Origin: Streptomyces sp. NRRL S-337
GTDB taxonomy: Bacteria > Actinomycetota > Actinomycetes > Streptomycetales > Streptomycetaceae
Length of the DNA: 64,000 nucleotides
Direction: 5' to 3'
NCBI RefSeq assembly: GCF_000720175.1
Contig: NZ_JOIX01000035.1
Span: 10,813-74,812, forward strand
Below are positions 44,483-53,482 of the stretch, in pieces. The position numbers and the translations under genes were made by a program. Numbering within the stretch: the first letter of the stretch is position 1; each line of letters starts with the position of its first letter. The notes under the pieces are model-generated. The model saw only the letters and a program-made list of their open reading frames with translations, had not been told where the DNA came from and ran no database searches.

Positions 44483-45543
44483 TGACTCCCGACGAGATCC
44501 CCGAGGAGAACTGCGAGGAGGCCGCCGACGAGACCCTCGGCGGCGCATCGCGCGCCGGTGCCCCGGGCCCCGCACCGGCCCCGGACGCCTCCGATGCCGT
44601 GCTCTGCCGTGGCCTGCGCTACGCCTTCGGCGAGACCCGGGCCGTCGACGGCGTCGACCTCTCCGTACGTGCCGGCGAGGTCTTCGGCCTGCTCGGGCCC
44701 AACGGTGCCGGGAAAACCACCGCGATCCGCTGCATCACCACCCTCCTTCCCGTCCCGGCCGGCATGGTGCGGGTATTCGGGCACGACACGGCCAAGGAGC
44801 GGATGGCGGTCCGTCGGCTGCTCGGGTACGTCCCCCAGCAGCTGTCCGCCGACGCCGGCCTGACCGGCCGCGAGAACGTCACACTCTTCGCCCGGGTCTT
44901 CGACGTCTCCCGCCGCGAGCGCGCCGCACGCGTCGAGCAGGCGCTGGCGGCGGTCGGCCTCACCGACGCGGCCGACCGCCTCGCCAAGACTTACTCGGGA
45001 GGCATGATCCGCCGCCTCGAACTCGCTCAGGCGCTGGTCAGCGCGCCCCGTCTGCTGATGCTCGACGAGCCGACGATCGGCCTCGACCCGATCGCCCGCA
45101 CCAGCGTCTGGGACCACATCAACGCGGTACGGGCCGCCACCGGCATGACCGTCCTCGTGACCACCCACTACATGGACGAGGCCGACCAGTACTGCGACCG
45201 CGTCGCCCTGATGCACCACGGCCGGATCCGCGCCCTCGGCACACCGGACGAGCTCAAGTCCGCCCTCCGCGTCCGTCGCCGGACAGCCCCCGCCCCGGCC
45301 ACGACGGGCACATCGGCCCACCCGTCCCCGGCCTCGACGTCACACCCCCACTTCTCCGCTTCCCCGCTCTCCTCCTCCCCGCTCTCCTCCCCGCCGTCCT
45401 CGGCGGCCCCGTCGCGCTCGTCCGATGCCGCGCCGACGCTGGAGGACGTCTTCCGGGACGTCGCCGGCAGCGGCCTCGACGAGCAGTCAGGAGACTTCCG
45501 CGATGTCCGAAGCACCCGCCGCACCGCACACCGCGTCGGCTGA
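44482..45543 (+). CDS. ABC transporter ATP-binding protein (DrrA-like)
   Basis: 353 residues. Walker A GPNGAGKTT, Q-loop, the signature YSGGMIRRLELAQAL and Walker B LLMLDEPTIGLD are all visible, as is the DrrA-type order. The C-terminus is a long low-complexity Ser/Pro-rich stretch (from ~residue 265) before SDAAPTLEDVFRDVAGS, unusual between the ATPase core and the final DrrA motif. It energises the ABC-2 permease encoded next; multidrug or antibiotic export is the family role. Confidence 0.93.
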   Translation: MTPDEIPEENCEEAADETLGGASRAGAPGPAPAPDASDAVLCRGLRYAFGETRAVDGVDLSVRAGEVFGLLGPNGAGKTTAIRCITTLLPVPAGMVRVFGHDTAKERMAVRRLLGYVPQQLSADAGLTGRENVTLFARVFDVSRRERAARVEQALAAVGLTDAADRLAKTYSGGMIRRLELAQALVSAPRLLMLDEPTIGLDPIARTSVWDHINAVRAATGMTVLVTTHYMDEADQYCDRVALMHHGRIRALGTPDELKSALRVRRRTAPAPATTGTSAHPSPASTSHPHFSASPLSSSPLSSPPSSAAPSRSSDAAPTLEDVFRDVAGSGLDEQSGDFRDVRSTRRTAHRVG

Positions 45544-46366
45544 CGCCCGTCACGGCGCCGGACAGCTGGACCTGCTGCTGGCCCCGCCGCGCGCCCGTAC
45601 CGGATGGCGGGTGCTGCCCGCCCGGGTCCTCGCGATGTGCGTGGTCGAGCTGCAGAAGCTGCGGCACGACCGGACCGAGCTGTACACCCGCGCCGTCCAG
45701 CCCGCCCTCTGGCTTCTCGTCTTCGGGGAGACCTTCACCCGCATCAAGGCCATCCCCACCGGCGGCACCCCCTACATCGACTATCTCGCGCCCGGCATCA
45801 TCGCTCAGTCGGCCATGTTCATCGCGATCTTCTACGGCATCATGATCATCTGGGAGCGGGACGCCGGCATCCTCACCAAGCTGCTGGTCACCCCGACCCC
45901 ACGCGCCGCCCTGATCGCCGGCAAGGCGTTTGCCGCCGGGGTGAAAGCACTGGTCCAGGCCGTAGTGGTGATCGTCATCGCCGCACTGCTGGGCGTGGCC
46001 ATGACCTGGAACCCGCTGCGACTCCTCGGTGTGGTCGTAGCGGTGGTGCTCGGCTCGGCCTTCTTCTCCTGCCTGTCGATGACCATCGCCGGCATCGTGC
46101 TCACCCGCGACCGTCTGATGGGTATCGGCCAGGCCATCACCATGCCGCTCTTCTTCGCCTCCAATGCGCTGTACCCGGTGGCGATCATGCCTGGCTGGCT
46201 CCAGACGGTCAGCACAATGAATCCGTTGAGCTATCAGGTCGATGCCCTACGCGGCCTCCTCCTCGGCACTCACGCCCATCTCGCCCTGGACTACGCCGTA
46301 CTGATCGCGGCCGCCGTGGCCGGTATCGCCGCCGCCTCCTCCCTCCTGGGCCGTTTGGCCCGCTGA
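45503..46366 (+). CDS. ABC-2 type permease (DrrB-like)
   Basis: 287 residues, six predicted membrane helices of the ABC-2/DrrB family (GIIAQSAMFIAIFYGIMIIW, ALVQAVVVIVIAALLGVAM, LGVVVAVVLGSAFFSCLSMTIAGIVL and the conserved FASNALYPVAIMPGWLQTVSTMNPLSY). ATG 45503 lies inside the end of the ATPase gene with GGAG upstream, giving a 41-base overlap and tight coupling. Forms the membrane part of the MarR-controlled exporter. Confidence 0.92.
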   Translation: MSEAPAAPHTASADARHGAGQLDLLLAPPRARTGWRVLPARVLAMCVVELQKLRHDRTELYTRAVQPALWLLVFGETFTRIKAIPTGGTPYIDYLAPGIIAQSAMFIAIFYGIMIIWERDAGILTKLLVTPTPRAALIAGKAFAAGVKALVQAVVVIVIAALLGVAMTWNPLRLLGVVVAVVLGSAFFSCLSMTIAGIVLTRDRLMGIGQAITMPLFFASNALYPVAIMPGWLQTVSTMNPLSYQVDALRGLLLGTHAHLALDYAVLIAAAVAGIAAASSLLGRLAR

Positions 46367-46376
46367 CCTCGCGCCC

Positions 46377-46408
46377 TGAGGCCCGCTGGTCATGAGGCCC
46401 GCCGGTCA
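46377..46408. repeat. Two 16-base direct repeats after the ABC operon
   Basis: 46377-46392 and 46393-46408 are near-identical GAGGCCCG(C)(T/C)GGTCAT units in tandem, just beyond the permease stop. No function known. Confidence 0.6.
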
Positions 46409-46494
46409 TGTGGGCCGGCGTCCCGCGGCGACGAAGCCGGGCACGCGGGCGCGCACGGTGTCCCGCCGGTCATGCCCTGCCGGCCGGCCGGCGC

Positions 46495-47229
46495 TCATCC
46501 GGCCATCGCAGCCCCGTCCGTCGCCGCTCCCTCAGCCGTACGCGCGGCGTCCGCCGTCGTACGCTCGGCCTGCTCCAGCCACTCCAGGTACCAACTCCGG
46601 AACGTGGCCGGCGTGCCGTCGTCCGGGCCCAGCAGCAGGGGCTGCATGTCGACGCCGTCGCAGCGGGCGTCCGCCCATATTCGGCCCCGCTCCGGCCCGC
46701 TCACCACCAGCCACCGGCGCTCGGCACACCCGATGTGGCACAGGCATATCGCCCCGACGGTGCGGTCCTCGGACCACATCAGCGTCTCCCACCGGTCCCA
46801 CCAGGCCTCTTCCGCCTCCTCGTGCTCCTCGGCACTCTCGAAGTCAGCCTCGTCGGGCCGTTCCGCCTCCAACGCGTCGAGCAGCTCGGCATCGGGACCG
46901 GCCTGGGGAAACGGCTCCAGCAAACGGGCGGGGGTCGTCATATTGCCTCCGTCGCCCACCCACTCCCAACCGCCGCCGGCCGCTCTGCGTACGGGGAAGA
47001 CGCCGTAGGCCGGGCCCGCCCCGCCCGCGCCCACCTCTCGGAGGAACTCCCGGTACGCATCGGGCAGGCGCACTCCCAACCAGCGCTCAAGGTCGGCCAG
47101 TTCGTCCGCTGTGAGCGGGTCGGCCAGCGCGAACCCATGGCCGTGATACCCGAATACCTTCTCCGCGCCCGGTGCCGAGCACAGCCGCAGCACCCGCTCG
47201 CGGACCCCCGCCCATGTCTGCTCAGTCAT
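46495..47229 (-). CDS. SMI1/KNR4 family protein
   Basis: 244 residues. The N-terminal helix and loop DPLTADELADLERWLGVRLPDAYREFLREVGAGGAGPAYGVFPV are typical of the SMI1/KNR4 (SUKH) superfamily, with acidic GxE-type middle (EEHEEAEEAWWDRW) and LCHIGCAERRWLVVSGPERGRIWADARCDG in the core. The superfamily supplies immunity proteins to polymorphic toxins as well as housekeeping scaffolds. No toxin gene is adjacent, so the immunity reading is not supported here. ATG 47229. Confidence 0.88.
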   Translation of the reverse strand: MTEQTWAGVRERVLRLCSAPGAEKVFGYHGHGFALADPLTADELADLERWLGVRLPDAYREFLREVGAGGAGPAYGVFPVRRAAGGGWEWVGDGGNMTTPARLLEPFPQAGPDAELLDALEAERPDEADFESAEEHEEAEEAWWDRWETLMWSEDRTVGAICLCHIGCAERRWLVVSGPERGRIWADARCDGVDMQPLLLGPDDGTPATFRSWYLEWLEQAERTTADAARTAEGAATDGAAMAG

Positions 47230-47320
47230 GCTCCCACCGTACGAGGCACCACTGACAACGCCCGCCGCGCAGCCGGCTCGCGGCCGGCGCCGCGACGGTG
47301 GGCCGGGCCCGCGGCACGTC

Positions 47321-48478
47321 TCAGAGCCAGTCCCGCCGCTTGAAAATGAAGTACAGGCTCACGCACACCACCACCATCAGCCCGATGGCGAAGGGATATC
47401 CGAACCCCCAGTGCAGCTCCGGCATGTTGTGGAAGTTCATGCCGTAGATCGTCCCGACCAGCGTCGGTGCGAACAGGATCGCCGCCCACGACGAGATCTT
47501 CTTGACCTCCTCGTTCTGCTCGAAGCCCGCCTCGGCCAGGGCCCGCATCTCGGCGTTCTGCTGCTGGTTCACCAGAGTGGCGTTGACGGTGAGGATGTCC
47601 TGGAGGGCCTGCCGGAAGCCGTCCACCCGCTCCGTGGTGTGCAGGACGTGGTCCGCCACGTCCCGCAGATAGCGGCGCAGCTCCTCGTCGATCGCATACT
47701 TCTCGAAGCCCGCGGTCAGGCTCTCCAGGATGCCGTTCAGCGGACGGGTCGCGCGCTGGAACTCCACGACCTCCCGGGAGAGTTCGTAAATGCGGCGGGA
47801 GACGCGCGGGTCGCCGCCGAACACCTCGGTCTCGATCTCGTCGATGTCGGTCTGTACCCCGGCCACGACCGGCGCATAGCCGTCGACGACCGCGTCGAGG
47901 ATCGCGTAGAGCACGGCCTCCGGGCCGCGCTTGAGCAGCTCCGGGGCGTCCTCCATACGGCGGCGCACGGCCGTGAGGTCCGGTGCGCCCCCGTGCCGCA
48001 CGGTGATGACGAAGTCCCGCCCGACGAAGAGGTGCAGCTCGCCGAAGTCGACCTCTTCGGCGTCGTCCAGATAGCGAGCGGCGCGCAGCACGACGAACAG
48101 GGTGCCGCCGTAGCGTTCCAGCTTGGGGCGCTGGTGAGCCTCCAGGGCGTCTTCAACGGCGAGCGGATGGAGATCGAACTCCGAGGCCAGCGTGACCAGT
48201 TCTGAGGGGGTGGGGCGGTGCAGCCCGATCCAGGCGAGGGTGTCCGTAGTGGCACGCTGCTGCCGGAACGCGTCGGCAAGTGTGTCGTGGGTGCTGACGC
48301 GGTGTCCGTCGCGATACAGGGCGGCGGTGATGACGCTGCTGGCGTTCTCGGCGGGCGGTTCCTGCGGCTGGGAGCCGTCCGCGTTGTCGGCGGGAGGGGG
48401 TCCGGCGGGCCGCTTCTTCGCGGTTTTGCGCAGGCCACGCAGGCCACGCGGCCGACGGCCGGGAGGTTCAGAGCTCAC
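47321..48478 (-). CDS. corA: CorA-family magnesium/cobalt transporter
   Basis: 385 residues. N-terminal cytoplasmic domain with helices (LVTLASEFDLHPLAVEDALEAHQRPKLERY), then two C-terminal membrane helices bracketing the selectivity motif GMN in IYGMNFHNMPEL. Forms a pentameric channel for Mg2+ (or Co2+/Zn2+). GTG 48478 is preferred because GGAGG lies upstream of it; a longer frame to 48499 would include the SD. Confidence 0.94.
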   Translation of the reverse strand: MSSEPPGRRPRGLRGLRKTAKKRPAGPPPADNADGSQPQEPPAENASSVITAALYRDGHRVSTHDTLADAFRQQRATTDTLAWIGLHRPTPSELVTLASEFDLHPLAVEDALEAHQRPKLERYGGTLFVVLRAARYLDDAEEVDFGELHLFVGRDFVITVRHGGAPDLTAVRRRMEDAPELLKRGPEAVLYAILDAVVDGYAPVVAGVQTDIDEIETEVFGGDPRVSRRIYELSREVVEFQRATRPLNGILESLTAGFEKYAIDEELRRYLRDVADHVLHTTERVDGFRQALQDILTVNATLVNQQQNAEMRALAEAGFEQNEEVKKISSWAAILFAPTLVGTIYGMNFHNMPELHWGFGYPFAIGLMVVVCVSLYFIFKRRDWL

Positions 48479-48699
48479 GACAGAACCGACCTCCGTCACA
48501 AGAGGGGATGAACAGGCACACAGAATCTCGACGCAGGATATCTGCCGCAGATGTCAGCACAGGTCAGGGGCCATGGTGCAGGATGGAACGGGACGTGACG
48601 CGGCGTGTGTCGCGTCCGGCGAGCTTTGTATGTTTATCCCTAGAATTGCGCGATGCAGATACCGCAGACAGCCATTGCTCCTCTGGGTGAGGTGATTCG

Positions 48700-49089
48700 G
48701 TGAACGGCCCCGATGCCACCGACGAACAGTGGGAAGGGCTCGCCGAGGTCGTCCCGCTCCGCGGCAGTAGTGAGTGGCCCTCCTGGCCCGACCACCGCGC
48801 TCTCCCCGAGGACGAACCGGCCGAGGAGCAGCGGCGGTTCATGGTCATCCGGGTCCAGACCTTCGCGGATGCCCGTGAGGTCGCCGAGTACCTGATGGCA
48901 CAGATCCCGGTCCTGTTGGACCTCAGCAGCGCCGACACCGACGTCGCCAAGCGCATCCTGGACTTCTCCAGTGGTGTCGTCTTCGGACTCGGCAGCGGTA
49001 TGCACCGCGTGGACACCAACGTCTTCCTTCTGGCACCGGTCGGCACCGAGGTCGAAGAGGCGGTGACGGGGGCCATCCCCCGTTCGTAG
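48700..49089 (+). CDS. SepF-like cell division protein paralogue
   Basis: 129 residues with the SepF core: FMVIRVQTFADAREVAEYLMAQIPVLLDLSSADTDVAKRILDFSSGVVFGLGSGMHRVDTNVFLLAP. SepF bridges FtsZ to the membrane. This copy lacks the amphipathic N-terminal helix seen in canonical SepF and is outside the dcw cluster, so it is a SepF-like paralogue of the kind Streptomyces carries several of. GTG 48700 has GAGGTG five bases upstream. Confidence 0.9.
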   Translation: MNGPDATDEQWEGLAEVVPLRGSSEWPSWPDHRALPEDEPAEEQRRFMVIRVQTFADAREVAEYLMAQIPVLLDLSSADTDVAKRILDFSSGVVFGLGSGMHRVDTNVFLLAPVGTEVEEAVTGAIPRS

Positions 49090-49144
49090 GAAGGGTGATC
49101 GGGCGGAACGGTTCTCCGGTCGCGCCACTGCATAGCGTCCGCAT

Positions 49145-50584
49145 ATGGATACCGGCAGTGTGCGACCGGCGGTCACCGAGTTACGGCTTTCCGCCTTCAA
49201 GACCCATCGCGGCATCACCCTGCCGCTCGGCCCGCTCACCCTCTTGAGCGGCGAGAGCGGAAGCGGCAAATCCAGTGCGCTGCAGGCGTACGAGATCCTC
49301 GCCCGCCTGGGAAGCGGGGAGTCCCTGACCCGGGCCGTACGGGACGTCGCGGGCAGTGCATCGGCGTGTGTGCCGGCGGGGTCGCGTCCCGACGAACAGG
49401 GCAGACGCGGCTTCCGCATCGGCTGCACGATCGACGGCCCGGCCGGCCCGGTCGACCTCGATCTCGCCGTACAGGCCGAGCCCGAACTCCGGATCGTCGG
49501 CGAGCGGTTGACCGGCGGCGGCGAAACCTTGCTGACCACCGCCCTCACCGACCCGGCGCGTCCCGCGGTGCAGGCGGCCTGGCACACCGCGGGTACGACC
49601 CCGGTCACCCGCGCTCCGCTGCCCGACGACCGTCTCGGCACGTCGCTGTTGCCGTTGCGCGTCGCCGGCAAGACGGAGGGCCAGCGGCTCGTGCTGGCGG
49701 CCGCCGAGCAGGTCGTGGTCGCGCTGCGCTCGGCGTTCGTCTGCGATCCCCGGCCGGAGGTCATGCGGGGGACGAGGGCGGCCATGGCAGCCGGCGCCGT
49801 AGGCGCGGGCGGAACGGGGGGCCGGGCCAAGAAGGCGGGCACGGGCAAGGCCGCGGGAAAGGGGGCAGCGACGACAACGGCCGGTAGCTGGGGCACGCGG
49901 GCCCGCACCGGGAGCGGAGGCAATGGCGAGGCCGGACGCTGGGGCCGCGACGCCGACGAGGTGCATGACGAGGGGCGGCTGCGGACCTCCTGCGACAACC
50001 TGCCCGCCGTACTGGAGCGGACGAGCAAGGAGTGCGCACGACGGCATGCGGTGCTGGTCGCAGCAGTGCGGGAGGCATGCGCCGGCCCGGTCGACGGACT
50101 GCGCGCCGTTCCAAGACAACCGGACCAGCCGGTGGAGGCGGCGGCCGCAGTTCCTTCGCCGGCGACACCGGGAGCACCGGCGGGCGGCGGGCGCAGCGGT
50201 TCCGGTTCTCAGCGGGCTGGGCAGGGGGCAGCGGCGGAAGAACGGCGCCTGCAGGCCGTGGTCGACCGGGGCACACTCGGCGAGATGCCCATCGAGCAGC
50301 TCGGCGACGGTGAGCTGCGGTTCGTCGCCCTGGCGCTGGTGCTGCTGACCGGGCCGGGCGTGCTGGCCATGGATCCGGCCGGGGAGATCCCTTCGGCACA
50401 ACAGCAGATGACCGTCATGGCCGACGGAATGGACCGCTGCATGGACCGGAGGCAGGCGCGCGAGCTGGTGTCGCTGGCCGTGCGCATGGCGGAACGCGGA
50501 CATGTCCGGCTGCTGGGCACGGTACGGGACCCCTCGGTCGCCGACGGACTGCCCGGCGTACAGGTGCTACACCTAGGAGCATGA
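49145..50584 (+). CDS. AAA/RecF-like ATPase with low-complexity insert
   Basis: 479 residues. N-terminal RecF/SMC-like start LRLSAFKTHRGITLPLGPLTLLSGESGSGKSSAL contains Walker A; a late segment IEQLGDGELRFVALALVLLTGPGVLAMDPAGEI supplies signature and Walker B-like parts (Asp instead of Asp-Glu, an odd point). Between them residues ~215-265 are Gly/Ala/Thr/Lys-rich low complexity (GAGGTGGRAKKAGTGKAAGKGAAT). Such AAA_15/21-type ATPases are widespread and mostly unassigned. It overlaps the MazG-like gene by ATGA, so the two likely work together. Confidence 0.85.
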   Translation: MDTGSVRPAVTELRLSAFKTHRGITLPLGPLTLLSGESGSGKSSALQAYEILARLGSGESLTRAVRDVAGSASACVPAGSRPDEQGRRGFRIGCTIDGPAGPVDLDLAVQAEPELRIVGERLTGGGETLLTTALTDPARPAVQAAWHTAGTTPVTRAPLPDDRLGTSLLPLRVAGKTEGQRLVLAAAEQVVVALRSAFVCDPRPEVMRGTRAAMAAGAVGAGGTGGRAKKAGTGKAAGKGAATTTAGSWGTRARTGSGGNGEAGRWGRDADEVHDEGRLRTSCDNLPAVLERTSKECARRHAVLVAAVREACAGPVDGLRAVPRQPDQPVEAAAAVPSPATPGAPAGGGRSGSGSQRAGQGAAAEERRLQAVVDRGTLGEMPIEQLGDGELRFVALALVLLTGPGVLAMDPAGEIPSAQQQMTVMADGMDRCMDRRQARELVSLAVRMAERGHVRLLGTVRDPSVADGLPGVQVLHLGA

Positions 50585-50940
50585 GCGAGGATCTTCATGC
50601 GTTGCAGCGACGACTGGCCGAATTCGCGGCAGCGCGGGACTGGCAGCAGTACCACACCCCCAAGAACCTGGCCGCGGCGCTGAGCGTCGAGGCCGCGGAA
50701 CTCGTCGAGATCTTCCAGTGGTTGACCCCGGAGGAATCGGCGGAGGTGATGTCCGATCCGCGGGTTGCCGGCCGGGTCGAGGACGAGGTCGCGGACGTGC
50801 TGGCGTATCTGCTGCAGTTCTGCGAGGCGCTGGGGATCGACGCCTTGGCAGCGCTGGCCGCGAAGATCGAGCGCAACGAAACGCGCTTCCCGGCGGTCCG
50901 GCAAGCCCGGCCGGACCGGCCTCGGGAGGGCGGCGAGTAG
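50581..50940 (+). CDS. MazG-like nucleotide pyrophosphohydrolase
   Basis: 119 residues of the all-alpha NTP pyrophosphatase group (dCTPase/XTP3TPase-like). The metal site is visible as EAAELVEIFQWL (ExxE) and EDEVADVLAYLLQF (ExxD). It hydrolyses NTPs to NMP plus pyrophosphate, usually in nucleotide-pool cleaning. Its ATG overlaps the stop of the ATPase gene. Confidence 0.92.
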   Translation: MSEDLHALQRRLAEFAAARDWQQYHTPKNLAAALSVEAAELVEIFQWLTPEESAEVMSDPRVAGRVEDEVADVLAYLLQFCEALGIDALAALAAKIERNETRFPAVRQARPDRPREGGE

Positions 50941-50948
50941 CGGGCGGG

Positions 50949-50980
50949 AGGGGGCGACTCCGGGAGCGGGGGCGCCCCCT
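50949..50980 (+). terminator. Possible terminator after the MazG-like gene
   Basis: Arms 50949-50956 and 50973-50980 are exact reverse complements (8 bp); a second overlapping 12-base palindrome lies at 50968-50979. Modest terminator-like structure nine bases after the stop codon. Confidence 0.45.
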
Positions 50981-51242
50981 TGATGCTGAATTATCGGGTC
51001 ATTACAGGTCTTTCTGGTGTCCTGAGTCGATCGTGTGACGGGTGGGGGTTATGTGACGCGAGGGGAGAGGGGCGCGCGCAAATCGGACTCTCGTCACTCT
51101 ATGGAGTTATGGATCTATCCACAGCGCCTTGGTTGTCCACAGATTTGCGAATTCCCCTGGCTTTTTTGGCTGTTGGCCCTCACTCTGGGTAGTGAAAGGA
51201 GTGCGGGGTGCATGCGAAGGAAGAAGGAAGGAGGGGGAGAGG

Positions 51243-51698
51243 ATGGACGCGGTGCGGATCATCGCGGCCAGCCGGCGCGGCCTGGCGGAGTCGACCACGG
51301 TGCAGGACGTGATCGTCGAGGCGTGGCAGGCGCAGGCCTTGGCGGAGGCGATAGGCAGCCATCTCGCGATATGCGGACCGTACGAGGTGCGGTCCCGGGC
51401 CCAAGGGCTGGGCGTTGCGAGCGGGCGGTTCAGCGGGGGACTGCCGCGCTCGACGCCGGCCGGAGGTGGACTGCGGGCAGCACAACTCTCCGAGGTGCGC
51501 GACGTCAGGGCTGCCTTGTCGGCGCTGTGCCGACTGCTACGTGACGTATGCGAAGCACTGGTCGCAGTGGTGCTGCTCGCCGAGGAGGAAGGAACGTACT
51601 GGACCTGCGTGGAGGCGATGGACACGCTCGACGAATCGAGAGACCGCGTTACCGGAATACTGGAGAAATTGGAGGTGCGTGACCCGAACCCTGCCTGA
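51243..51698 (+). CDS. Conserved hypothetical helical protein (DUF-type)
   Basis: 151 residues, mostly helical, opening MDAVRIIAASRRGLAES and ending VTGILEKLEVRD, with a strong SD (GGAGG repeats) before ATG 51243. It resembles an uncharacterised family found widely in Streptomyces; I can give no function. It has no coupled neighbours: about 300 bases separate it from the MazG-like gene and 680 from the LLM gene. Confidence 0.75.
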   Translation: MDAVRIIAASRRGLAESTTVQDVIVEAWQAQALAEAIGSHLAICGPYEVRSRAQGLGVASGRFSGGLPRSTPAGGGLRAAQLSEVRDVRAALSALCRLLRDVCEALVAVVLLAEEEGTYWTCVEAMDTLDESRDRVTGILEKLEVRDPNPA

Positions 51699-52382
51699 GA
51701 ACGACAGCAGAAGAATTCTGAGGACAGCAGAAGAAGCCTGACAACAACGGTAGCCCTGCCACGCCAGTTTCCCTGACGCCAGCGCTAGCGGTCACATGCA
51801 GCGCCGCCACTCCTTCCGACGGAATGCTCCGCGCACCCTGCGCACCCGCGCACCCTGCGCACCCTGTGCACCCGCGCACCCTGTGCACCCGCGCGCCGGC
51901 CCCTTCGCCTGCTGTTGACGGATCGCCCGCCAATACGAGACGGGGCTGCCAGTGGGGCCCACCTACCGCTGACCCGGCGCACCTGTCACGGCACAGCGCA
52001 CTCGGCCCTGCGCTCTCGCCACCGGCCGCCCTCACCGGACGCCGCCCATTGCCCACCGGCAAAGGTCCGGCCTGCCACCCATAGTCCGTCGCCCGTCGCT
52101 TTCGTGCCCTGAAGCCCGCTCATGGGCGGGGCCGCCCCCGACGGGCCTGAATCCGCCGCTCATCGGCGCCACGTGCCGCAGCCGAGGTATGCCAGAGCTC
52201 TGTCCCTATGTCCCTCTGTCCCTATGCCCATCGACTGCCCGCGCGGACCGCTGCAGCCAGCAGCGGTGAATGAGCAGGGCAGGGCCCGGCCGGGGCCCGG
52301 GGGGCCGATCGGTACCTGAAGCAACGCCATGCAACGAGGCACTGCCGCGGTTGGTCCGCCGTGAGAAGTGCAGGATGGAGGT
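51699..52382. other. 684-base gap with a 9-base minisatellite
   Basis: No gene supported. Around 51831-51896 a degenerate 9-base unit GCACCC(T/G)(G/C)N recurs about seven times; the rest is GC-rich without structure I could name. The LLM gene promoter must lie near the right end. Confidence 0.55.
51831..51896. repeat. Degenerate GCACCC 9-base tandem repeat
   Basis: About seven consecutive 9-base units of the form (C)GCACCC(T/G)(G/C). Not coding on either strand in a convincing way. Confidence 0.75.
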
Positions 52383-53306
52383 ATGGACCTACGAATCTTC
52401 ACCGAGCCCCAGCAGGGGGCTTCCTACGACACGCTTCTGAAGGTCGCCAAGGCCACGGAGGATCTCGGCTTCGATGCCTTTTTCCGCTCCGACCATTACC
52501 TGAGCATGGGCAACGGCGACGGGATGCCCGGTCCGACGGATGCCTGGATCACCCTGGCGGGCCTGGCTCGTGAGACGAAGCGGATCCGGCTCGGCACGCT
52601 GATGACGGCGGGCACCTTCCGGCTGCCGGGTGTGCTGGCCATTCAGGTGGCGCAGGTCGACCAGATGTCGGGTGGCCGGGTGGAACTCGGCCTCGGAGCA
52701 GGGTGGTTCGAGGAGGAGCACAAGGCGTACGGCATTCCGTTTCCCAAGGAGAAGTTCGCGCGGCTGGAGGAGCAGCTGGCGATCATCACGGGCCTGTGGG
52801 CCACCGAGACAGGAAAGGAGTTCACCTACGACGGGACCTACTACCAGCTGGAGAAGTCGCCGGCGCTGCCCAAGCCCGCGCAGGCCAAGGTGCCGGTGCT
52901 GATCGGTGGGCACGGCGCGACCCGTACGCCGCGGCTGGCCGCGCAGTACGCCGATGAGTTCAACATCCCCTTCGCCTCGCTCGAAGACAGTGAGCGCCAG
53001 TTCGGACGGGTGCGGGCGGCCGCCGAAGCCGCCGGGAGGAAGGGCGATGAGCTGGTGTACTCCAACGCCCTGGTGGCCTGCGTCGGCAAGGACGATGCGG
53101 AGGTGGCGCGGCGGGCCGCGGCCATCGGGCGGGATGTGGACGAACTGAAGGCCAACGGCCTTGCGGGTTCCCCCGCGGAGGTCGTCGACAAGATCGGGCG
53201 CTATGCCGCCATCGGCACCTCACGCGTCTACCTGCAGATCCTGGACCTCGACGATCTGGACCACCTGCAGTTGATCTCGGACCAGGTGCAGTCGCAGCTG
53301 GACTGA
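52383..53306 (+). CDS. LLM-class F420-dependent oxidoreductase
   Basis: 307 residues, luciferase-like TIM barrel. Typical segments are DLRIFTEPQQGASYDTLLKVAKATEDLGFDAFFRSDHYL, the GTLMTAGTFRLPGVLAIQVAQVDQMSGGRVELGLGAGW core and PVLIGGHGATRTPRLAAQYADEFN. The family uses F420 (or FMN) for hydride transfer; substrate unknown. SD AGGATGGAGG before ATG 52383. Confidence 0.92.
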   Translation: MDLRIFTEPQQGASYDTLLKVAKATEDLGFDAFFRSDHYLSMGNGDGMPGPTDAWITLAGLARETKRIRLGTLMTAGTFRLPGVLAIQVAQVDQMSGGRVELGLGAGWFEEEHKAYGIPFPKEKFARLEEQLAIITGLWATETGKEFTYDGTYYQLEKSPALPKPAQAKVPVLIGGHGATRTPRLAAQYADEFNIPFASLEDSERQFGRVRAAAEAAGRKGDELVYSNALVACVGKDDAEVARRAAAIGRDVDELKANGLAGSPAEVVDKIGRYAAIGTSRVYLQILDLDDLDHLQLISDQVQSQLD

Positions 53307-53482
53307 GGCGGTCAGCGGTCAGCGGTGGCGCCGGGGCGAACCGATGCGTTGTTGAGGCGAATCGACTGCGTTGCCGAGTCGAACCAACTGCGTTGAGCCG
53401 GCTGGGCCGAGGTGGTGCAGGGGGAGTGGGGCTGCTGGAAAAACTGGTGGGGATCGGGGAGCGGTGCCGTAATACTCGGACG

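Noticed and set aside
46495..47229. Immunity gene of a polymorphic toxin system
   Set aside because: SMI1/KNR4 fold alone is not enough, and no toxin or secretion gene is adjacent.
51831..51896. CRISPR array
   Set aside because: The units are 9 bases, contiguous and degenerate, without spacers; the same is true of the repeats at 39061, 42923 and 57969. No cas gene was seen.
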